30,836 nt of DNA from Apostichopus californicus (Eukaryota > Echinodermata > Holothuroidea > Aspidochirotida > Stichopodidae): positions 1 to 30,836 of the forward strand of contig JAIPMN010060489.1 of the NCBI GenBank assembly GCA_020650975.1, written 5' to 3'. A model generated the notes under the pieces. That model was not told the DNA's origin and did no database searches. It saw only the letters and a list, made by a program, of their open reading frames with translations. A program made the position numbers and the translations under genes. Position 1 is the first letter of the stretch; the number at the start of each line of letters is the position of its first letter. Below are positions 1-11,424 of this stretch, in pieces.

Positions 1-607
1 ATATATACCTAACTTATATTCTAAATATGCCTCCGAAAGCCCAATTTGACGTCTAAGTATTTAATTGTCTCGGACAGGACCCCAGACTCCAGTATTTGGG
101 AGTCGAGTCGGTTTTAATGACCTCCGAGCAGAACCCCCTTCCTGGTCCTTCCCGTCCAGTTGACAGAAGCTACCATTTCAGCCATAGAGATGATGAGATC
201 AAATATGGCATTTGAAGAAATCCTGGGACTTTCTAAAGTTATGGCTGAAGGTGCTGGTATTGAGATCCGAGATGAGCCCACTAGAGGAAGACTTAAGACG
301 CGCCCTCTCCATCTAGAGGACTTCCTCATCACGGAATCGGTGGTGGTGACCCAAGCAGCTAAAGATGAACAAAGTTTCACGATGTACCGCAAAAATGCAA
401 CTTAAAACCCCCGGGAAGTGTCTTTTCCGACGATCTAGGAGTATTTATTGGCCAAAATTTCCGTGGTACGCTCCGCGCCAACTGATGGTGGCGCTCCACT
501 TAGATAGTATCAAGTAGTTTGTTCACCTACATGACCTACTGACCCCCCCCCCCCCCCTTGTGAACATTTCTGCAGACGCACTTGCTTGGACCTGATAGGA
601 GCCGGGG
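1..607. other. Unassigned left edge with one short open frame
   Basis: There is no recognisable gene. A frame open on the + strand from 121 to 402 (first ATG near 190) has an acidic, soluble composition with no motif I recognise. It could be a relic of the 5' part (Gag-like) of the DIRS element to the right, or chance. A run of about 15 C lies near 543-557. Nothing here resembles the CAP-Gly exons that the second CYLD-like copy would need downstream of its exon 1. Confidence 0.3.
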
Positions 608-1959
608 GGCGAAATTTTTTTTCCCAAACAGGTTTGCAATTGTGTGTAAATAGTCGCTCATGATTGGTCGGAAAAGTTACGTCATAACGATGGAAAACTT
701 CACTTCGAGGTTATCAAAATGTCTGACGAAGATATACCCGTTCAAAATTACCCGCAGCTTTTCGTAAATATATGTAGATGTGTTTGGAATTGGTTTAGAC
801 ATATTCAGCACACTAGTATTGTATGATCTACTTTGATCGACGATTTCTGTGAAGGCATTAATCGATAACATCGCACAGTGAAAGTTTCGTACAGGGGTAC
901 ATAACACATGCGCTGTAGGCCTATATGTATCAAAACTGTGTATAGTAAAGGCTTCATAATTGACGCACCCCCGTAAATGACGCACCTTCAATTATTACTA
1001 GCAACGATACAGCAGGCCACTTAAACTTTTTGCAGTCAAGCAGAATTAAATATTTCATGAGTTTGAATCCATTTCAGCTATATTTGCTGGCCAAATTGTG
1101 TTACTTTTTAAGCTTTTAACACCCTCCCCCTAGTTTAGCACGTTTTTTGGGCATTTGGAAATCTTACACCCTAAAAATAACCAACATTACCTCAATATGA
1201 TTACACTACTCTCTGGGACCTGACCTGTCTGAGCTTAGAGGCTCAGAGCATAGCAAACAGCATCTAAAGTCAATGGATGTATACTAAGGCCTACACTATA
1301 GTTAACTTATCGACGAATGTGTCAATTTAGGGGTATAAAAGAACTTGACACGGCAGACATTTTGTGGTCAAATTCTGCTCAATTGTACGGTGCATAAGCA
1401 CAGAACCTTAAATATTTTGAGATCATAACATTTCTGAGGAACTACGCATATGAAAAACACATACAGTTGAGTGATTTGGATTTTTCCTTGATAGACATCG
1501 TTGATCAAATCCTTAAGTGCGTCAATTATGAGCCCACCATATATACTACACAGTGCAGTGACGGAAATATATCATACTGTACACTATACTGTTTTGCGTA
1601 TATTCATTCAAGACTGTACTCGCGTCGTGAAGTTGATTTTGGTGTAGGCCTACCCATTCCACGAAACGAATTCTGATTTCAATAGAACGGCTGACGAATC
1701 TTGGATGACGTAAACACGAAGCCGATAGAATGTAGCGTATGTATCATAAGTAAGGTCAACATGTTATCCAAGCATTAAAAGTAAAGTTAGGGCGTTTGCA
1801 GGGAAACCGCGTAACAAGACTTTATTAAGTGTCAGTGTGTAACTCAGTGTATGCCTTCGAACTTCCAAGCGATGGTCATTATTGATGCTGACGTCAAGAG
1901 CAATCTGATTGGCTGAAAACTCCGTAATTGCAAACCTGTTTGGGAAAAAAAATTTCGCC
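608..1959. mobile_element. 1.35-kb element with near-identical terminal inverted repeats
   Basis: The 34 bases at 608-641 are repeated almost exactly in reverse complement at 1,926-1,959. Both ends contain a GGCGAAA start, a run of eight T and the core CCCAAACAGGTTTGCAATT. Weaker similarity extends inward, with tgattgg/ccaatca and dacgtca elements. No open frame of useful length lies between them, so this is most simply a non-autonomous DNA transposon. It sits directly upstream of the DIRS reverse-transcriptase frame, which suggests insertion into the 5' part of that older element. I could not identify a clean target-site duplication, so the superfamily is open. Confidence 0.55.
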
Positions 1960-1962
1960 GCC

Positions 1963-3044
1963 AGGCCCATACGGGAGAAGTGGAAGGAGGACATAGGAGT
2001 CATGTCCACCTCAACAAATCAGGGTGAGGTAGGTTCTTATTTAGGAATTTTCAATCAGAACCCTAATTTTCAAGTAGCAGGTCGATTAACTCAGTTTTTG
2101 CCTGCTTGGCTACTTTTAACTTCAGATCAAGAAGTAATTCAAACAGTAAAAGTCTTTAAAATAGAGTTTGAGGAAACACCATACCAGACTGTGGTTTCTC
2201 CTCATTTTACGTCAAATGCATTGTACGAAGTACAGTTTAAAAACTTACTCGAGAAAGGAGTTTTCAGACAGGCTTCTCGATCAAAAGGTGACTTTCTGTC
2301 ACCCATTTGATTTATTCCCAAGAAAGATGGGAGTTACAGATTTATTTTAAATCTGAAGTCGCTTAACAAGTTTGTGAAATATCGCCACTTCAAAATGGAC
2401 CATTTGCCAAAAGTCCTACAATTAATGTGACCAGGATGCTTTATGGCATCGATAGACTTAAAGGATGGGTATTATTCTGTTTCTATTGAAAATAATTTCA
2501 GGAAATATCTGAGATTCTATTGGAATGGTGTTTTGTACGAGTATACGTGTCTGCCAAATGGTCTAGCATGTGCACCTCGAATGTTTTCGAAATTACTCAA
2601 ACCTGTGTTTTCTACTTTGATAAAAAACGGTCATACGGTACTTGGTTATATTGATGACACATTTCTTCAATGGGACACTTTCGCAGAGTGTCAAACAGCA
2701 GTCTTTGCGGCTGTTTCTTTGTTTCAAAACTAGGGTTTGTTGTTCATAATGAAAAATCTGACATTCTGCCCAAACAGGAAATAAATTTCTTGGGTTTCAC
2801 GCTCAATTCCGTGACTATGACAGTCTCGGTAACTCCAGAAAGAAAATGCAAAACCAAACATAAAATTCAAGGGTTGTTAAATGCTCTGTTTATTACAATT
2901 CGAGAGTTAGCAGAAGTTATTGGTATTCTAGTGGCCAATTTACCAGGGGTAACATATGGCCGTTTATATTACAGACATTTGGAATGTAATAAAGTCAAAT
3001 CATTGAGGTCTGCCAGAGGTGATTTCAAGCAAAGACTACCTTAA
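1963..3044 (+). pseudogene. DIRS reverse transcriptase, broken
   Basis: The frame entering at 1,963 encodes an N-terminal segment (GRLTQFLPAWLLLTSD) and then the RT fingers and palm. FIPKKDGSYRFILNLKSLN lies just after the first stop, ASIDLKDGYYSVSI begins near 2,446, CLPNGLACAPRMFSKLLKP follows, and the catalytic box GYIDD is at 2,644-2,658. In-frame stops are at 2,308-2,310 and 2,428-2,430. A further stop at 2,731 coincides with a frameshift, after which the thumb region (EINFLGFTLN) continues in another frame to a stop just before 3,045. The aspartates of the YxDD box are intact, but the frame is not. The GYIDD form, the GLACAPRMFSKLLKP region and the recombinase downstream place it with DIRS rather than Ty3/gypsy elements. 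Confidence 0.8.
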
Positions 3045-3099
3045 CCTGGTTGAGTCGTTTCGATTTGGTGTGGTGGCTCAATAATATAGATGAGGCTTT

Positions 3100-3655
3100 T
3101 TGCCACATACTGTATACCATGGACCAGTGGGTGCGGTTTTAGAATGTGATGCTTCTACCTTAGGGTGGGGCGCAGTTTTAAAAACAAGAGACCAGCCCAC
3201 TGCTAATGGCCTCTGGAGTTGTTCACACCAAAAATTCCACATTAATGTACTGGAGTTATTGGCCATTTATTTTTGGTCTACAAGCCCTATGTAAATCTCT
3301 TAGAGGACACCATGTTGGTATACGGTCTGATAATATGACTGCTGTGTCATATATTAATCACATGGGGGGTACAAAATCTTATCAGTGTAACGACGTAACA
3401 AAATTAATTTGGCTTTGGTGTAAAAATAATGATATATGGATATCCGTTGCTCACATTCCAGGTACGCAAAACACCATCGCAGATTGTTTATCTCGTCATG
3501 ACAACATTAATACGGAATGGGCTTTAAATAGCAAAACATTTTTGAATATAACGTCAGATATTGACCTTTTTGTGACTAAGGAAAATGCTAAAGTATTGAG
3601 CTTTGTTTCGTGGCATTTGACCTACTGGCCCATGCCGTTGGTGCATTTTCTATAA
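3100..3655 (+). pseudogene. DIRS RNase H domain, broken
   Basis: The RNase H core is visible in pieces. ECDASTLGWGAVL (first catalytic Asp) begins near 3,139 and INVLELLAIYF (catalytic Glu) near 3,242. After a frameshift around 3,285, RSDNMTAVSYINHMGG (second Asp) lies near 3,325, and AHIPGTQNTIADCLSR (the C-terminal Asp motif) ends near 3,500. This motif order is that of retroelement RNase H. A second frameshift near 3,620 moves the sequence into another frame, which continues downstream. It follows the RT domain directly, as expected in a DIRS pol. Confidence 0.75.
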
Positions 3656-4086
3656 AGTGGACTGACCACAATTTTTATGCCTTTCCTCCATTCAGTTTGA
3701 TAGGGAGGTGTCTACAGAAAGTCGAGCAGGAGCAAGCGACGGGCCATATTATCGCTCCTGTATGGAAAATGCAGGCATGGTTTGTCAAGTTGATTAGAGG
3801 TACCATTACTTCTCCCAGCTTCACAGGAGATAATATCCATATCAGGCACGAGTATGGTGCACCCTCTTTCGAAAACAATGCGCCTTATAGCGTGTCTAAT
3901 TTCCGGCAATCATTACAGTATATGAGCAAGGAATTTCGCCAAAACCAGCCAACATTATACTTGCGGCCTGGAGGCCAAGTACCCAAACACAATATTTTGT
4001 TTACCTATCCAAATGGCTATTGTTTTGTTGCCAAAGGGACCTTTATCCAATGCAAACAGATCTCAAAGAGAACCTTAATTTCTTAG
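3610..4086 (+). pseudogene. DIRS region between RNase H and recombinase
   Basis: This frame continues the polyprotein after a shift. AVGAFSIKWTDHNFYAFPPF near 3,635 and the following LIGRCLQKVEQEQATG segment resemble the conserved stretch after RNase H in DIRS elements. The part from about 3,760 is less conserved and ends at a stop near 4,084. I see no catalytic motif and give it no separate function. Confidence 0.55.
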
Positions 4087-4089
4087 TAG

Positions 4090-4839
4090 CCCCCAAGAAG
4101 CAGGCATAGGTTACAGTGGTATTAACACTGCAAGGAGCATGTTATCTTCATTTGTACTAATCCCTAAGGACACAGGGAATAACAATCTAATCAAAAGATT
4201 ATGAAAGGCGTTCTTGGTTAAAAACTCCTCGTCCACAACGTTGTCATGTTTGGGATGTGTCTATGGTTTTCCAATATGTAAAGCCACTTGGAGGAAATGC
4301 TGAGTTAACACTAAAGTATCTAACGTACTGTACAAGGTGGTTAGTTTAGCTGCTATAATTTTGGCACAAAGGGTGCAAACGCTTCATCTGCTCGATCTGG
4401 ATTTTATGGACATAACAGAACAATCATTTGTGTTTTATATTAATGACAAGCTGAAGCAGACTCGCCCAGGATGTATGGATGCAGATATGTTTTAGTAAGT
4501 TTTCAGAGGACGAACTTTTGTACATATATTGTTTTAAAGGTTTTTATCGAGAAAACGGAAAACCTACGAACTAGCTCTAGGTTATTTATTAGTATAGAAA
4601 ACCGCATGATGCCATCACAAGACAGACTTTGTGGATTAAAGCTGTATTAACAGCATCGGGTATTGATACATCTGTATTTACAGCTCATAGTACGCATGCA
4701 GCATCAACTTCTGCGGCCTATGGAAAGAACCTCCTAGTTCAACAAATACTGAGTACTGCAGATTAAAGTACTGCAGCCACCTTTGCTAAGTTTTATAAAA
4801 AGAAGGTTTTGCAAAATTCTTTTGCCAATGTTTTATAAG
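4090..4839 (+). pseudogene. DIRS tyrosine recombinase, inactive
   Basis: The sequence contains the N-terminal core-binding signature GYSGINTARSMLSSF near 4,112. LAQRVQTLHLLDLDFMDIT at 4,361 onward carries the first catalytic Arg. The C-terminal catalytic segment runs from about 4,627 (LWIKAVLTASGIDTSVF) through AHST at 4,683 to a FYKKK stretch with the candidate nucleophile Tyr near 4,797. The HxxR box is altered: the expected Arg codon at 4,695-4,697 is CAT (His). A stop (TAA, 4,764-4,766) sits where the family usually has Trp. More stops and frameshifts lie between 4,170 and 4,620. In intact elements this enzyme joins the cDNA circle into the genome without a target duplication; this copy cannot. 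Confidence 0.75.
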
Positions 4840-4991
4840 AATAATGTCAGAAACTAGAAAATAAAACAGAACATCACAGGGATTTGTTTTTCTCTCTACA
4901 TATATAATTGAGACTTGCTCAGGTTTCTTTTGGTGCAGTGTTCCATATGAAGCTTTAAAGTCTCACGTGGTTCTGGAATGCAAAGCATGAT

Positions 4992-5257
4992 GAGAATATA
5001 TTCTAATTAAACGAGCTTAAAGTGAAGTTTGAGGTAGATTCTATAGAATCATATGCTTTGCATGAAGGAATCACGTCCCACCCAGGGGTTGATTTTCCCA
5101 CCCCTTAGCAGTTTTTTATATGGAACCACTGCCGATTTGAAAAATGACGGTATTTAGTCAGCCAGCGCTTCTCACATGATTCCTTCATGCAAAGCATATG
5201 ATTCGACAGAATCTAACTCAAACTTCACTTTAAGCTTGTTTAATTAGAATATTATTC
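4992..5257. repeat. Hairpin at the right end of the DIRS element
   Basis: About 90 bases at 4,992-5,083 return in reverse complement at 5,166-5,257. Shared blocks include TTCTAATTAAAC, CTTAAAGTGAAGTTTGAG, AGAATCATATGCTTTGCATG and AAGGAATCACGT, around an 80-base loop. The block also follows a GCAAAGCATGATGAGAATAT motif that echoes part of it. Its position just after the recombinase suggests the inverted terminal and internal complementary repeats of a DIRS element; an independent fold-back MITE is the alternative. Homology between the two large arms ends at its outer edge. Confidence 0.65.
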
Positions 5258-6428
5258 TTGTTAATACTTCATTTGATTCATTTGCCTTCACAGCTCTGGC
5301 TAACCATGAAACCCTTCTTCTGCAACCTGTTTTAATCACCCATTATTTCTCAAGATAAGCTTGAAGTGTTTTAGAAGTCACCTCCAACAAGGGTCACTAA
5401 CTTGATAACACAATTTGCATCTTGTTCACATTTGGTTTCAAAATTTTGTGAGATCTTATTCTGACAGTAATTCAAGATACCTTTGATTAATAGATTGGTC
5501 ACCATGGTGACATAGAGCCACCTACATAGGCTACATGGATGTGTTATTATAGTTATTTTCAAGCACAAACATTATGTCATGAAGAGAAATAATTATCAAA
5601 TTTCTTGGATTGTATCTTGTCAAGATTTCTCTCCACATTATCGAACGCTGGACACGACCATACCACACCTGCGAGCCCAATGAGTGGTAGTCAAGACTCC
5701 AAATCGAAACTAAATTTGCATGTCTTAACTTAGTCTGAAGGTCAACATGTGTCTAATGACCATACACGTTGCCGGTGGAAAGTGTTGAATGGTACAGATA
5801 TAGGGGACTTTAAAGTGATAAATATGGAATGACTTTCTTTGAGTTTCGGAACTGTCTAAAGACATTATGGTTAATTGGGGTAATCAGGTGCTATTAATAA
5901 ATGCTTTATAAAATTATTTGCAGAGTACTGAAAGTATTGGTATTTTTATATAACTTTTCTATTGACAGATATAGTAAAAAGAGTGATACTGAATGTACTA
6001 CTAAATCCAAACTACTGATAATATCATGTTTTATGTTTCATGTTCTTCTGACAGTATGTGCTTCTCATTTCTGTATTACAATCATCCTATTGTAGGTTTA
6101 CAAGTTTACCAGCATGATGCATATTGGTAAACATGGACCCCTTGATACCGTATTGGGTCCAATAAAGCTGTTTCTAACTGTGCAAACCAGCTAGTTACAG
6201 GTATTTGGTAAGCAATATTTACACAGCAGTAGCATTAGCAGTTGCATTATACTCAACTGCATTGCACACAAATGTGTATTTGGACAGCAAAATTATACTG
6301 TAGATAATAGCCCTCTATCGTTATGTATGAACTTGTCAGACTTTTGTTTAAATAAATTGGAAAACGAGCAATGCAAAACTTATCTTTACAACTATTCTAT
6401 CAAAACCAATATTAAAAAATGATATTAC

Positions 6429-6735
6429 CTTCAAAAAGCCACAGCCTCTCCTTTAAATCTTCCACTGTTATCAGCATTTCCTTGAGATCATCATCCAGAC
6501 CATAGAAGACTCCAGGTCTCCACTTAACTCGTATTTGACCCTTATAGCAACTCTTCAGTTGAATTCCATCATTGACGGATTTATCAGTTTGATCATAATC
6601 AACTTGGAAAATTCTTCCTGGTGTAGCATTTTTTCTATTTTTAATTCGACCAACAGTTCCCTCATTGCCAAGCATATACCATTTTATGGTATCACTGCTC
6701 CAATCTGGGGACTCACAAAACCTTTTAGAAGCCAT
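6429..6735 (-). CDS. Coding exon 1 of a second CYLD-like gene copy
   Basis: On the minus strand an ATG at 6,735 in a good context (G at -3 and +4) opens 102 codons plus one base, ending at the donor GAAG|GTAATA. The product matches exon 1 of the + strand gene: same length, same splice phase (1), no stop. By my count about 24 residues of 102 differ, mostly in the first two thirds, while WRPGVFYGLDDDLK and its surroundings are identical. The end (LITVEDLKERLWLFE) aligns with the segment before the first CAP-Gly domain of CYLD proteins. No matching second exon is visible to the left: the DIRS element begins where homology to intron 1 stops. The remaining exons may lie off the window, or the copy may be an orphan 5' fragment. 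The intact frame and conserved splice sites argue that it was functional until recently or still is. Confidence 0.65.
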
Positions 6736-6762
6736 ATCAAGTGCTGATGATTTTGCCAGCAG

Positions 6763-6783
6763 TTACTTGAAGAGGTAATCCAT
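6763..6783 (-). promoter_or_regulatory. Upstream ORF of six codons (left copy)
   Basis: An ATG in the leader starts the peptide MDYLFK and stops (TAA) 27 nt before the main ATG. The right copy encodes the same peptide with one synonymous change (CTC against CTT). The uORF start lacks a purine at -3, so leaky scanning to the stronger main ATG is likely. A role in translation control is inferred. Confidence 0.5.
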
Positions 6784-7290
6784 GACAAAACCAGTGAACT
6801 TGAAACCCTGAAAAGGCAGAAAATAAAAAAGAAGGGAATCCATGGAGTTGCAAATCTCATCTGAAGCTTTTTTTTAATATCATGACTAAGTATGATGACA
6901 TTTTTACCTTAACTAATACACTCCAAACATTGGACCCCTTTACAAACTTGTTTAGCAATTTACATACGACAATGCTTAGGTCTGTCTCCCATACATAAGC
7001 CTTCCTATCTACCTAATTATGACAACTGGTAATGTTGCCCGCAATCCCCCACCCCGCCCACCCAGATGACATCTTTGGGTTGTTGCCCTCTTCCTACTGG
7101 ATCTATTCATTCTGTTAGGCATTCAAATGTCACACTGCACACAAGACTTTAAAGTGTTTACCCTCTGTGACTTCAAGTGTTTCGAAAAGTCCTTGCTCAT
7201 GGATTTAAAGCAAGAGCTACTGCACTTCTTTGAATTTAATCGTGTTTACAAGGTTTTCAGATCTTTACTTCCTCAAATGACTTTTGAATT

Positions 7291-10200
7291 TCACTAATTT
7301 TGATAGGAATCTTGTACACAGCAAGGGAAAGTTACAAGTATGACCATTGCACAGATTTATTTTTGCCTTCCACAAGGAATTCCTAAAGAAAATTTAAAAA
7401 AGGGACTCCAGGAACTAAGTATGAACTTCAACCAAGACTTCACTTGGAATTATCATGTGTTCAAGGATGAGACTTTGACCTCTGTTGAACTTAAATGACC
7501 TTTCACCTCCACCATTTTAAACTGGGTACAAGAAGTTGCCTGTAAACAACCTTGGCACTTTCCAAGATGTGTTCGACAAACTCAATGTCAAATTGCAAAC
7601 CTTGTCTGCAAGTGTTTTACATTCTATTTAGAAAAATCTACTGGTGGCTACAGTTGTTTGCCTATCAAAATTGTTAAAAAAGTTTTGAATCTTTAAGCAA
7701 AAAGAAATCCTCATATGACTTTGCATCAAAAAGATTTGAATTTTACAAATTTTGTGATGTTTTGTAAAATTGTATCTGGCAACAGCATGGATGTCATCAG
7801 GGCAATTCAGTTACAAATGTTCCTTTTTAATTTATGTAACATGTCAATCATTTAAATCCACAAAGGAAAATAATATTTCTAATTTTCTACAAAATATTTT
7901 TTTTATGAAATGAAGTACAGAGAACTTTGTGAGCTAAGCAAACATTTGAAATGTAACAGGTTTGAAGGACAGACTCGAGAGGAAGATTATAATAACCTGA
8001 GTATTAAAGCTTTACACTGATGACATCACAGACCCCCTACTGTGATCCAACTTCCTGGACTAGCAGAAGATTTAGCCAGTCGAAAAGGTTACATCCAATC
8101 AACCATGTCTTAATTTATGGGCAAGATTTGGACATTTTGCTTCACCAGAAAATCCTTTTTAAGGGTGACGCTGAAGCAGAATTTTAGTCTACAAATGTTA
8201 GATTTCAAGAAAAGAGACAAGAGAAATTGTGAGTACTGGTAATGTTTCTAAAGCTATGAGGATTTCAAGATATTCATACTCAGAAATAACATACTGTATG
8301 TTTTAACTGTGCAATGCTCCTTTGAGGCTTCAGAGCCAGTGATGTCGGTTCCTCTTTGCAGTCTTAAATGTTAATGTTAATACATTGCTTTATGAATTCT
8401 AATAGCTCATGCCAAACATGTTCTTTCAACTTCATATCAAGAGCACCCTTGGATTCCATTTGCAATAAACTGTAACATATCATTTGAGGTCATAAAAAAG
8501 TCTTGTTTTTCCATTGAGTTTTGTTTTGCACTTGAGGAACTGATTTCATGGTCTGTGTATTAGACTTAATAGTTCAGTCACTTTAGTTGATAATCATAAA
8601 GGGTCATTTCTGACAAGTTTAAGTGTTACAGAAATTCAACCTAGACTTATCTATGTAGTGTTTTAATGGTCTACAATATACTAGATTTAATTTTGTGTCT
8701 AAACTTGTGTCTAATACTTTGGTGAGGGCCTCCTTCGCAAAGCATCAGTTCCAGTTTCCTTATTTTCTTTTACAAATAAACAGATAGTACAGACATTAAT
8801 ATATTTGTGGAAAGGTGCAAATACAGATTTGGTGGAGTTAACTAATATTGCTGACCATGCCAATATTATTTTAAATTTTATTATTTAAATTTTAAATTTC
8901 AACAGAATTGAATCAAAGTAATAACCTTTATGTGGGCATAGACAAGACTCCTACTGTAATCTGGATCAACTGGATCATGTCATGTTACAAAGCTACTCAG
9001 CGTTTAGTCTCCCTACCTACTTCAATTCGATCTACCATCCATGGACTATGCAAAGGTGGTAAGATCTACCGTTTCTTTAAAAGAATATACTAGGAAGAAA
9101 TCGTTTAGTGGTTATGATGCCTGAACATATTCATAGTGTGGTAAGCCATACATGTTAAATATACATGAATTTGTCCACACCAAAATGGTACGGACTATCT
9201 ATTGACTAATGCGGCATAAAAAGGAAGGTACCAGGAATCAATTATCATGTTGACAAAGTATATTTATTGACATACAGTAGTATCATAGAAATTGAACTAG
9301 GAAGAATGCTGACATAGTGCATCGCCGAATGTTTAAGCAGTGAAGCCTTGAAGAAAGTGATGGTGCTTTGCTTTGTACGGCAAAAGGCCAGATCATTACA
9401 TACATTGTGCATTCGAGTTTGAAACTGAATTTGAGTTTACCCGCTTTTGCGAAAGAGTGGGTGTACTTTGCACAACAGAGACATGTTATGGCGACCAGAG
9501 TGGTAAAGTACTATACTTATGACTGAAGGATCAACTTTGCAAACTCTAATGACTCGAGTAAATTGAATGTTTTATGCAACTTTTAATGTCTGGAAAGTGT
9601 CATTTTCGGTATCTGAGAGGCGCATGGCAAACAATTTTTGGCACCCAAATGCGGCACGCGATATCACCATTTCGAGTGATTTATATATGTCAACTTTATC
9701 ATTTTAGTTATGTCAAAGACGTAGTGTTTGTATTACGCGCCAATACTTTCTTGCCATACAAACAAAGCGCCACCAGTAGGATGGGTGGCTTCAGTGAATG
9801 TCGCATGACGTCATTCTCCCTACTTCAATTTCTATGCATAAAACAGATATATGCATGGATATTAATGAGGTCAAATTTCATGATCTCATAAGCATGTATC
9901 TATGTACTTGCATTGTATTATTCAAGTACATAATGTATAAAGCTAATTTGTCTATTTCAGAGATTATCATCTGATTAAGAATTTCATGTTCACTGATTAA
10001 TATTCATGATATACACAAAAACCACACCCTTGATTGAACAGTATGAATGCAGAGTGAAAAACCGGATGTGCAAACTTTTCTGTAATATTGTGAAAATGGC
10101 TGGGCTACTATCATGTTTGGTGGGGATCCATTTGGATAAGGACAATAAGTGCCAGAAGACTATGTTTACACCTAACACTAATACACACTGTACATGTACA

Positions 10201-11424
10201 CCCAGTACAATGTATGTACTGTAGACAATGTACATGTATGTACTGGTTGAAATTCATTTTATAGTAGTCTTTTTATTAAATGAATTGAACCAGAAGCAGA
10301 CAAGTACATTGCAAATAGTATTTGTTTCAATGACATTAAAATCTGCACAGTATTAAATTGAATGACCTTGAAGTACAGTACCCAGGCTCAAAACATGTGG
10401 AACATCAAAACAGGCAAAAACGTTTTTTTGTAAAAATCCCAGACTTTGAGGATTTTTCATTTCAAAATAAAGCAAAACACCCTCCTGAATTTATTTGTAT
10501 AAACAGGGTGGTACTATATCTCTTCCAGAAAAAATTATCAGATTTTTTCAACATGATGCGTTTTGAGTTATTGGCCGTCAAAGACGACCTCTTTTGTACA
10601 TCGGAGCAACTTAACAACTTCATATGTTAATATTGAGAAAAGCTGGAACTCTGACATTTGTTTAGGTGTAGGAACTTTATACTTATAATTAAAGTATAAA
10701 GCCCTGACAGCTCTAACATGGTTACTTTGGTAAAAACTTGGCATCAAAACCGCTTCCTCATGCTGAATCGCGTACATGAAATAGCAACTTTAGAGATGCA
10801 CAACTTGCAAATATATTATAGGAAAGCAAATGTTGTAATCATTATTGTGTATTGTTTGTACTAGACGTAATAACCTCTGAAAGAATCAAGTACCATGAAG
10901 CAATGGTTTAGGAGCAATTTATCACTAAATATAGCACATATTTTGTTGAAAAATAAAAAAATCAAATATTTTGACACTTTTAAGTTGACCTAACTCCACA
11001 AGACAATGTTTTTGTAGCCTACTTTTTTATATTCCTGTTTATGGGATGGGATATACTATGTAGGCATAATAGTAAGGTAGTAGGATGTTTAATTGCTGAG
11101 AAATGATACCTCACATTCAAGACAACGCAAAAATACTATGATGGCGACAAATTGCGGAATTTCAAAGTATGAGAAATCGGCCAATTGTAAAGCAAGTCAA
11201 CTGAAATTTTCAGAAAATGCTTATTTCATGGTGTTCCAATCATACAATAAATTTTGGAATTTTTGGAGAGGGTGCAGCAACAGCCATCCGTGATTTGACA
11301 CGGAATGACCTGCTATGCCTTTAACGTTATGGAACTAGGTTAAACAAACTAATAAAAGATTAAACTAGTCCCACACTGCGCTGGTTGTATTTTCCCTATA
11401 TTTGAACTCCACAAGTAAAATGCA
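7291..11424. other. Long stretch with no recognisable gene (left arm)
   Basis: I find no frame with recognisable domains or splice structure. On the minus strand, 7,400-7,560 contains AGGTCA-type phrases (gaaaggtcatttaagttc, agaggtcaaagtc) like the satellite blocks on the right, so it is probably repeat-derived. A short AT-rich palindromic run lies at 8,868-8,901 and alternating TGTACATGTA-type palindromes lie at 10,190-10,240. The right arm has only about 2.1 kb between the equivalent homologous blocks, so much of this stretch was inserted here or lost there. Confidence 0.5.

Larger units (their letters stand above)
1963..5257 (+). mobile_element. Degenerate DIRS-type (tyrosine recombinase) retrotransposon
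   Basis: In order on the + strand are a reverse transcriptase, an RNase H, a linker region and a tyrosine recombinase, the hallmark order of DIRS-type retrotransposons. No LTRs are seen. The right end holds a hairpin (4,992-5,257), consistent with the inverted terminal or internal complementary repeats of this family. Every domain is broken by stops or frameshifts, so the copy is dead. It lies where intron 1 of the leftward CYLD-like copy should continue: homology to the right arm stops at about 5,257, the edge of this element. The true left end is not resolved because another element is nested at 608-1,959. Confidence 0.75.
6429..6807 (-). other. Whole exon with 72-nt untranslated leader (left copy)
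   Basis: Upstream of the ATG, the minus strand has a pyrimidine-rich tract ending CTGCCTTTTCAG|GG, with the AG at 6,809-6,808. This gives a 72-nt leader in the same exon as the ATG. The right copy has the same acceptor at the same distance, so at least one upstream noncoding exon is likely, nearer the axis of the duplication. Confidence 0.6.
5257..7290. repeat. Left arm, outer block of the inverted duplication
   Basis: This stretch is homologous, in reverse complement, to about 16,180-19,236. Anchors are AAATAATGGGTGATTAAAAC, the 5,890-6,040 stretch against 18,340-18,450, GGTATCAAGGGGTCCATGTT, the whole coding exon, and the 6,990-7,130 stretch (including a C-rich run) against 16,320-16,450. 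Similarity is high in intron, exon and upstream sequence alike. The left arm lacks two insertions present on the right (17,375-18,325 and about 18,708-18,912). Confidence 0.85.

Noticed and set aside
160..405. Short acidic open frame at the left edge as a real gene
   Set aside because: No family recognised; first codon choice is ambiguous and it is followed by a decayed retroelement. Kept only as part of the left-edge entry.
541..557. Poly-C run as a regulatory or structural element
   Set aside because: A homopolymer of this size in a transposon-rich region needs no special explanation.
9574..9891. 105-codon open frame on the + strand in the left arm
   Set aside because: No motif, no homologue on the other arm, and no coding-like features.
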